A DNA stretch of 64,000 bases from NCBI RefSeq assembly GCF_026626635.1, contig NZ_JAPNKA010000001.1, forward strand, positions 7,440,001 to 7,504,000, given 5' to 3'. The stretch is from Archangium lansingense (GTDB taxonomy: Bacteria > Myxococcota > Myxococcia > Myxococcales > Myxococcaceae). Within the stretch, counting starts at the first letter, position 1; each line of letters begins with the position of its first letter. Both the position numbers and the translations under genes were made by a program. The notes under the pieces were generated by a model. It was not told where the DNA came from, searched no databases, and saw nothing but the letters and a program-made list of their open reading frames with translations. Positions 58,384-64,000 of the stretch are shown here, in pieces.

Positions 58384-59778
58384 CTACCCTGCGGCCAGTT
58401 GCTGCCTTGCCTTCGGTGCGACCTGGCGCGCCGGAGCGAGGCGTACCTTCAACCCGCCCTTCACATGGTAGCTGGGACCCATCGCCCCTACCACGCGAGC
58501 CCCTGGAACCGGGGTCACCCGATACCGCTGCACCATCATCGCCAGCGCCAGCGTGGCCTGCATCAGCCCCATGTGGTTCCCGATGCACAGCCGCTGCCCC
58601 GCTCCGAAGGGCACGTAGAGGAACCGCGGAATCTTCTTCTCCTGCTCCGGCGAGAAGCGCTCGGGCAAGAAGCGATCCGGCTCCTCCCAGAACGCCGGGT
58701 GCCGGTGCAGGACGGAGGGCGCCGCGAGGACGTTCGTTCCCGCGGGCACGTCGTAGTCCCCCATCCGATCCGCCGCCAGTGCGACCCGCGTCAACACCGG
58801 CGCCGGAGGATTCAGGCGCATCGACTCCTGGAACACCTGGGTGAGGTAACCCAACTTCGGCAGATCCTCCAGCGCCGGGGGCCTGTCCCCCAGGACCCGC
58901 TCCACCACCGCGCGCACCTGCTCCTCGATCTCCGGGTGACGCGACAACTCGAGCCACGTCCACTCCAGCGCGGACGTGGGGGCCTCGTGTCCATTGAAGT
59001 AGAGGGTGAAGGCCTCGGCCGCCAGCTCAGTATCGGTCAGTCCCTCGCCCTTGTCGTCGCGGGCCGCCATTGTCGAGGCGAGCAGGTCGTCATACGGGCC
59101 CTCGCCCCCCTGCCGCCGCCGGGCCACGTGCTGGGCGGACAGGTCCCAGAGCACGCGCAGGTACTCGGCGCGCTTGGGCCGGCGCGGGTCCAGGAAGGGC
59201 AGCGCCATGAAGAACGCCGTCACCAGCACCGGCCGCCGGTTGTTGGCGAAGTCCAGGAAGTTACGGGTCGCGGAGAACGCTTCGTCGCTCGCGTCCTCGG
59301 AGTACACCGCCTGGGACATCTGCGAGATCATCACCCGGGAGATCACCTGCGCCAGGCGGAAGGGCTCCCCCGAGCGAGCATGCGGCTCCCACCACTGGTC
59401 GAGCGTCCGCTGCGTGCACTCCACCAACTTCGGCACCAGCGCCTCCACCCGGGGGCGTTGGAAAGCCGGCTGCAACAGCCTGCGGTGCTGCTTCCACTTC
59501 TCCCCGGTGAGACCAAACAAGCCCTCCTTCTCCCCCCGGGGCATGCCTGCTGGCCGCTGGTAGTTCGCCGCGTTGTCCGCCAGGAAGTGCTTCACGTACT
59601 GGGGGTGGCTCACCAGGTGGAACGGCATCTCGCCCAGCCGGAACCGGACGATGTCCCCGTACTGCTTGAAGTAGCGGTGGAACATCCCGATCGAGTCAGC
59701 CTGATCCTCCAGCCAGCTCCCCAAGAACGGGAGGCCCTTGGGTCCCGGGGGCAGGTTCTGAGTGCTACGCGAAGCCAT
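58384..59778 (-). CDS. Cytochrome P450 monooxygenase
   Basis: A 464-residue cytochrome P450 with the proline-rich start NLPPGPKGLPFLGSWL, ExxR motif FQESMRLNPPAP, the PERF box FLPERFSPEQ and the heme-ligand loop FGAGQRLCIGNH. The I-helix reads YFNGHEAPTSAL: the acid is present, but the Thr that usually follows it in (A/G)GxxT is replaced by Ala-Pro, with a Thr one position later. No N-terminal anchor is seen, so it should be soluble. Start ATG 59778 follows GGAGAGAG. It is transcribed towards the tRNA and is divergent from the barrel-gene operon. The substrate is unknown. Confidence 0.92.
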   Translation of the reverse strand: MASRSTQNLPPGPKGLPFLGSWLEDQADSIGMFHRYFKQYGDIVRFRLGEMPFHLVSHPQYVKHFLADNAANYQRPAGMPRGEKEGLFGLTGEKWKQHRRLLQPAFQRPRVEALVPKLVECTQRTLDQWWEPHARSGEPFRLAQVISRVMISQMSQAVYSEDASDEAFSATRNFLDFANNRRPVLVTAFFMALPFLDPRRPKRAEYLRVLWDLSAQHVARRRQGGEGPYDDLLASTMAARDDKGEGLTDTELAAEAFTLYFNGHEAPTSALEWTWLELSRHPEIEEQVRAVVERVLGDRPPALEDLPKLGYLTQVFQESMRLNPPAPVLTRVALAADRMGDYDVPAGTNVLAAPSVLHRHPAFWEEPDRFLPERFSPEQEKKIPRFLYVPFGAGQRLCIGNHMGLMQATLALAMMVQRYRVTPVPGARVVGAMGPSYHVKGGLKVRLAPARQVAPKARQQLAAG

Positions 59779-59941
59779 TGCTCTCTCCGAGCCGCGCCCA
59801 CGTGCCCAGGTGCTGGCAAGCGAGCGCAAGTCATGACAAGAGCCTCAGGATAATCCGCCTCCGGATTCGTGCAAAGCTGGACAAACACACCTCTGTTGGA
59901 AGAAGCTCCGCTGCCACCATCGATGAGATGAAAGGAAGCAC

Positions 59942-60532
59942 ATGGTGTCCCCGCAGTTCGTCGTCGGTGTGACCACGATCCTGGTGCTCGCGCTGCTGCC
60001 ATGCCCCGCCCTGGCGAATCCCAGCGCCCACGAGTTCTCCGTCGGGGCCGTGACGTCGCGCTACGACTCCTTCATCCGCAGCACGCGGGATCACCTGCTG
60101 CTGGAGCTGGCCTACCACCACCGGCTGGGCAACGAGGGCTTCGCGAGCGCGGTGACGGTGGGAGGAGGGCTGCGCGGCGGCCTGGTCAATCCCCCGGAGA
60201 ACCGGTTCGTCACCGTGCCGCTCGAGGTCTTCGCCACGGTGCAGCTCCGGGCGCGGATGGGCTGGTGGGAGGTGGCCGCGGGACCCGAGGTGGGGGTGTC
60301 CGGCTTCGCCCGGCTCATGACGCTGCCCGAGCCCTTCCCGCGAGCGGGTGCCACGGACGAGGAGCAGACCCGTTTGAGCCCGGTATACGTGGGCATGGGC
60401 GTGTCGCCGCTGCGGGTGAACCTGGGACACTTCACGGCGAGCGCGCTCGAGCTGCGACTGAGCACTGGCTCCTTGCAAGACTCGGCCATCCGTTTCGACA
60501 TAGGACTGCTTCGCGTGGGGGTGTCGCTGTGA
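59942..60532 (+). CDS. Predicted outer-membrane beta-barrel protein
   Basis: A 196-residue protein with a Sec signal peptide (VTTILVLALLPCPALA, cleavage near ALA-NP) and alternating hydrophobic beta strands (FASAVTVGGGLRGGLV, WWEVAAGPEVGVSGFA) ending in IGLLRVGVSL, as in small eight-stranded barrels. Ribosome-binding site AAAGGAAG precedes ATG. Its stop overlaps the GTG of the M28 peptidase gene, so the three genes from here to 62105 form one operon. Confidence 0.65.
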   Translation: MVSPQFVVGVTTILVLALLPCPALANPSAHEFSVGAVTSRYDSFIRSTRDHLLLELAYHHRLGNEGFASAVTVGGGLRGGLVNPPENRFVTVPLEVFATVQLRARMGWWEVAAGPEVGVSGFARLMTLPEPFPRAGATDEEQTRLSPVYVGMGVSPLRVNLGHFTASALELRLSTGSLQDSAIRFDIGLLRVGVSL

Positions 60533-61560
60533 GCCGGCTGCATCGCTTCGGACGTTCCGTATGCACCGGGGCCCTCATGCTGGGCCTGACGGCTTGCTCC
60601 ACCACCATGCTGCCGGACGCCAACCTGCCGGGGCTCGCCACGGTGGCCGGCCAGGTAGACGGCACCCGGTTGATGAGCACCCTCACCGACGTCGTCGAGT
60701 CGCACCGGCTCGACACGCCGCTGGACTGCGAGCCGCTGAAGAGCAAGGGGCTCATCCTCCCCGAGCACGCGTGCTTCCTGTCGAAGAACCGCACGGGCAC
60801 GCTCCTGGAGGAGCGCTTGAAGGCGATCAGCGGGCTGCAGGTGCGGCGTCAGACGATCGACGACGAGCTGTACGCGCCCTCCAACATCATCGCGGATCTG
60901 CCCGGCACCACACACCCCGAGGAGATCGTCCTCATCGCCGCGCACTACGACGCCTTCTACGAGGGGGCGGATGACAACTCGAGCGGCGTGGCGGCGCTGC
61001 TGGAACTGGCGCAGGTGCTGTCGCAGTACCGCTTCGAGCGGACGTTGCGCTTCGTGGGCTTCGACCTCGAGGAGCTCAGCTTCGTGGGCAGCGACCGGTA
61101 CATCAAGGCCTGGTCCAGCAACGAGACGCTCACCTCCGCGGTGGTGCTCGACTGCGTGGCCTACTTCAGCAAGCGACCCGGCTCCCAGCAGTCCATGCCC
61201 GGCCTGCCCTCGCCCGAGGCCGGCGACTTCCTGGCGGTCATCAGCAACGACCCCAGCAGCCACCGCGCCGCCGAGGTCCACGCCCTCAACGAAGCCCTGA
61301 AGCTGACGAAGCTCGTCACCATCATCGCCCCCGCGGATGGACTGAAACCCACCATGAATCCGCTGCTGCAGAGCGATCACACCATGTTCTGGTCGGCGGG
61401 CCGCGAGGCGCTCTTCATGACTGACACCGCCTTCTTCCGGAACCAGAACTACCATCAGCCGACCGACACGCTGGACACGCTGGAACACCCCGAGCTCTTT
61501 CAGCAGGCCGTTCAGCTCAATGCCGCCACGCTGGGCTACTGGGCGGGAGGTCCGCTGTGA
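60529..61560 (+). CDS. M28-family zinc aminopeptidase, lipoprotein
   Basis: A 343-residue protein with a lipoprotein signal (TGALMLGLTAC, lipobox LTAC) and an M28 peptidase domain. The zinc ligands are visible in order: IAAHYDAF (His, Asp), GADDNSSGVAALLEL (Asp), DLEELSFVGS (Glu-Glu), a later Asp in VVLDCVAYF, and QSDHTMFW (His). It probably cleaves N-terminal residues from peptides at the envelope. GTG 60529 overlaps the preceding stop; its own stop overlaps the next start by four bases. Confidence 0.88.
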   Translation: MSRLHRFGRSVCTGALMLGLTACSTTMLPDANLPGLATVAGQVDGTRLMSTLTDVVESHRLDTPLDCEPLKSKGLILPEHACFLSKNRTGTLLEERLKAISGLQVRRQTIDDELYAPSNIIADLPGTTHPEEIVLIAAHYDAFYEGADDNSSGVAALLELAQVLSQYRFERTLRFVGFDLEELSFVGSDRYIKAWSSNETLTSAVVLDCVAYFSKRPGSQQSMPGLPSPEAGDFLAVISNDPSSHRAAEVHALNEALKLTKLVTIIAPADGLKPTMNPLLQSDHTMFWSAGREALFMTDTAFFRNQNYHQPTDTLDTLEHPELFQQAVQLNAATLGYWAGGPL

Positions 61561-62105
61561 ACCGCGTTGCCTCGGGTCTTCTGGTCTGTGGATTGGTGCT
61601 CGCGGGGAACGCCCGGGCCGAAGCCGGCGACAGCGCCGCACCCGCCCATCGGCACCAGTTCTCGCTGTACCTGCGTGGAACGGGGATGGTGTACCTCTCC
61701 GACGCGCGGACCATGGGCGGTGCCGGCGGCGGCATTGGCGTGCGGGACACGGTGGATGATCGGTACATCTTCCAGGCCGACGTGAGCACGCTGGGCCTGC
61801 TGGGCAGGGTGCTCGCCGTGCGTGCGGGCGCCGGTATGCAGTGGGGCACCGGTACCTGGCGTCCCGCGGCCCTGCTGTCGCTGACGGCCCTAACGGGCGA
61901 TCGCCTCACCTTCCTCACGACCGCGCACCCCACCCCGATCAACAGGCCGGCGGTGTCGCTTGGCGTGAGTGCCGCGCCCGCGCGCTTCTCGCTGGGCGCC
62001 ACACAGCTGTCGCTGCTGGAGCTGGGCGTCGGCGTCGGGCCGGAGCTGCCCGGCGCGGGCCTCGCCCTGCATGTGGGGCTCGTAGAGGTCAGTGCCTCGT
62101 TCTAA
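61557..62105 (+). CDS. Predicted outer-membrane beta-barrel protein
   Basis: A 182-residue protein starting at GTG 61557 with a signal peptide (ASGLLVCGLVLAGNARA) and glycine-rich alternating strands (AVRAGAGMQWGTGTWRP, LGVGVGPELPGAGLAL), ending VGLVEVSASF with a terminal Phe, the usual barrel C-terminus. It is translationally coupled to the M28 peptidase gene. It may be a distant relative of the barrel at 59942. Confidence 0.65.
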   Translation: MNRVASGLLVCGLVLAGNARAEAGDSAAPAHRHQFSLYLRGTGMVYLSDARTMGGAGGGIGVRDTVDDRYIFQADVSTLGLLGRVLAVRAGAGMQWGTGTWRPAALLSLTALTGDRLTFLTTAHPTPINRPAVSLGVSAAPARFSLGATQLSLLELGVGVGPELPGAGLALHVGLVEVSASF

Positions 62106-62184
62106 AGGCACGGCCCGGCGTAGCTCGATGACACCATCTTCGTTCCTTGGATTTCCAACCGACTCGGGTACCTAAGAGGGCGCC

Positions 62185-64000
62185 TTGAACCGGCCTGCTC
62201 TGCCTCATTCTCAGTGCGACAACCTCGTTGATCTCCTGCGCATGCGCGTGGAGACGCAGGGAAATCAACTCCTGTACCGCTTCCTGGAGACAGGAGACCT
62301 GGACGGCGGGATGGAGGAGTGGAACTACGCCCACCTGGATGCACGCGCGCGCGCGATCGGCGCGGCCCTGCAGGCGGCGGGAGCCCAGGGCCAGCGCGCC
62401 CTGCTGCTGTTCCCCCCGGGGCTGGAGTTCATCGCGGCCTTCATGGGCTGCATCTACGGCGGCGTGGTGGCCGTGCCCGCCTACCCGCCGGACCCGATGC
62501 GGCTCGAGCGCACGCTGCCCCGTCTGCGGGCAATCGTGCGCGACTGCGAGGCGGCCTTCATCCTCACGTCCTCGTTCATCCTGGAGATGTCCGGGGCGAT
62601 GCACGAGATGGCGCCGGAGATGGCGTCGCTGAAGTGGATCGCCACCGACGCCACGCCCGCGGACGCCGCCGACTCCTGGAGCAGGCCGGAGGTGTCCGGG
62701 GACACGCTGGCCTTCCTGCAGTACACCTCGGGCTCCACGGGCATCCCCAAGGGCGTGATGCTCACGCACGCCAACGTGCTGCACAACGAGATGCTCATCG
62801 CTCGCGGGTTCGGTCACACCCCCGAGTCGGTGGGCGTCGGCTGGCTGCCGCTGTTCCACGACATGGGCCTCATCGGCAACGTCATCCAGCCGATGTACGT
62901 GGGCTTCCCCTGCACGATGATGTCGCCCATCGCCTTCCTGCAGCGGCCCGCGCGCTGGCTGCAGGCGGTGTCGCACTTCCGCGGCACCAGCAGCGGTGGC
63001 CCCAACTTCGCCTACGCGCTCGTGGCCCGGAAGATGACCGAGGCGGAGCGCGCCGAGCTGGACCTGAGCCGCTGGGACCTGGCCTTCAACGGCGCCGAGC
63101 CCATCCGCCAGGAGACGCTGGAGCACTTCGCCCGCACCTTCGCCCCGTGCGGTTTCCGGCGCGAGGCCTTCTACCCGTGCTACGGCCTGGCCGAGGCCAC
63201 GCTCATCGCCTCCAGCGGGAACAAGGAGGAGCCGGTCATCCACCTGGCGGTGGACCCCAGATCGCTGGAGAACGGGAAAGCCACCGCCGTGCCGGAGGGC
63301 ACGCAGGGCGCCCGGCTGATCGTGTCCTCGGGCAGCGCCCATCCGAGCAGCGCATGCTCATCGTGCGCCCGGAGACGGGGACTACCTGCGCCGACAACGA
63401 GGTGGGTGAGATCTGGATCTCCGGTCCGAGCGTGGCCCGGGGCTATTGGAACCGTCCGGAAGAGTCAGCGCGCACCTTCGACGCGCGGCTGGCGGATGGC
63501 ACGGGGCCGTTCCTGCGCACGGGAGATCTCGGCTTCTTCTCCGGCGAAGATCTGTACATCGCCAGCCGGTTGAAGGACCTCATCATCATCCGCGGCCGCA
63601 ACTTCTACCCCCAGGACGTCGAGCTGACGCTCGAGGCGGCCCACAAGGCCGTGCGCCAGGGCTGCATCGCCGCCTTCTCCGTGGAAGTGGAGGGCGAGGA
63701 GCGGCTGGGCGTGGCCGCCGAGGTGGACCTGCGCAGCGCCACTGCGGACGAGGTGACTGACGCCATCCGGAAGAAGGTGGCCGAGGAGCACGCGGTCCAC
63801 GTCCACGCGGTGGTGCTGCTCGAGCCGCGTTCCATCCCCAAGACCTCCAGCGGGAAGATCCAGCGCCACGCGTGCCGCATCGGCTTCATGAACGGGACCC
63901 TCGAGACGGTGGGCAGCTCCGTCGTCTCGGAGCAGCCGGAAGCCGCGAAGCAAGAGGAGATCTCCATCCTGGAGCTCCTGCGCTCCGCGACTCCCGAGGA
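62185..64000 (+). pseudogene. Fatty-acyl-AMP ligase (FAAL-like), frameshifted and cut by window end
   Basis: An acyl-adenylating enzyme: AVPAYPPDPMRLERTLPRLR near residue 95 is the FAAL hallmark, then P-loop-like YTSGSTGIPKGVMLTH near 180, WLPLFHDMGLIGN, GGPNFAYALVARKM and FYPCYGLAEATL. At about 63341-63346 the frame breaks after SSGSAHP; the next frame continues EIWISGPSVARGYWNRPEES, FLRTGDLGFF and RGRNFYPQDVE to the window edge, so one base is missing in a codon just after CATCCG. TTG 62185 follows AGAGGG. It may be a true pseudogene or a sequencing error. FAALs feed fatty acyl-AMP to carrier proteins. Confidence 0.8.

Noticed and set aside
1..64000. CRISPR arrays or rRNA genes
   Set aside because: No regularly spaced repeats were seen; the only short tandem array is the coding 15-bp repeat at 35881-35955, and no rRNA sequence was recognised.

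Overview
The window is GC-rich (roughly two thirds G+C), densely packed DNA that looks like a myxobacterium of the Cystobacter/Archangium type. The grounds are composition, a MYXO-CTERM-like tail on a large repeat lipoprotein, many multi-domain lipoproteins, and two different contractile injection systems side by side. The genus is an inference; no rRNA or marker gene is present.

Region 1 (1-25334) is a type VI secretion locus built as two divergent operons around a 361-bp spacer (13008-13368). Leftward: tssB, tssC, two paralogous Hcp-like tube genes, a TssA/IglI-like gene, tssG, tssE, a VgrG-like spike, tssF, then two likely effectors, a cytidine-deaminase-fold protein (HAE plus CxxC) and a PI-PLC X-domain phospholipase. 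Rightward: tssK, a free-standing beta-helical spike/needle protein, tssL, a small helical protein, tssM, tssJ and a 1640-residue lipoprotein of about 14 ASH-type repeats. Left of the effectors lie a DUF4280 PAAR-like gene, a ComEC-type metallo-beta-lactamase-fold gene and a frameshifted scrap of a second DUF4280 gene. No tssH/clpV is seen.

Region 2 (about 25438-58044) looks like a genomic island carried between two direct repeats of about 180 bp (25257-25437 and 57900-58194, the second split by a 112-bp MITE). The right repeat is the 3' two thirds of an intact tRNA-Arg(CCT) plus its terminator; the left repeat holds only the 3' 49 nt of that tRNA. A tyrosine-recombinase C-terminal remnant lies just inside the left repeat. 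The cargo is a nearly gap-free extracellular contractile injection system (eCIS) operon, 31687-53150: sheath, tube, Zn-ribbon baseplate protein, disordered protein, CIS-tube-like protein, LysM-like protein, gpD-like hub, gp5-like spike, PAAR-like tip, gp25, two gpJ-like wedges, gpI-like protein, DUF6519/beta-helix fibre, DUF4255 terminator-like protein and AAA+ ATPase. It is followed by two DUF4157 (eCIS core domain) proteins with different C-terminal domains. A third, 976-residue DUF4157 protein with a nuclease-like motif sits in an oppositely oriented operon whose first gene, a lipoprotein, is interrupted by an IS3 element with a clean 4-bp target duplication. Between the two downstream DUF4157 genes lies a decayed scrap of a second copy of the ATPase 3' end, which points to turnover of effector cassettes. 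A frameshifted XRE regulator, IS91-type transposase fragments and the MITE mark the right end.

Region 3 (58146-64000) is the resumed chromosome: tRNA-Arg, an HTH remnant, a cytochrome P450, a run of outer-membrane barrel / M28 peptidase lipoprotein / barrel genes, and a fatty-acyl-AMP ligase gene that carries a frameshift and runs off the end of the window.

All protein assignments are by eye from motifs and context; no database search was run.
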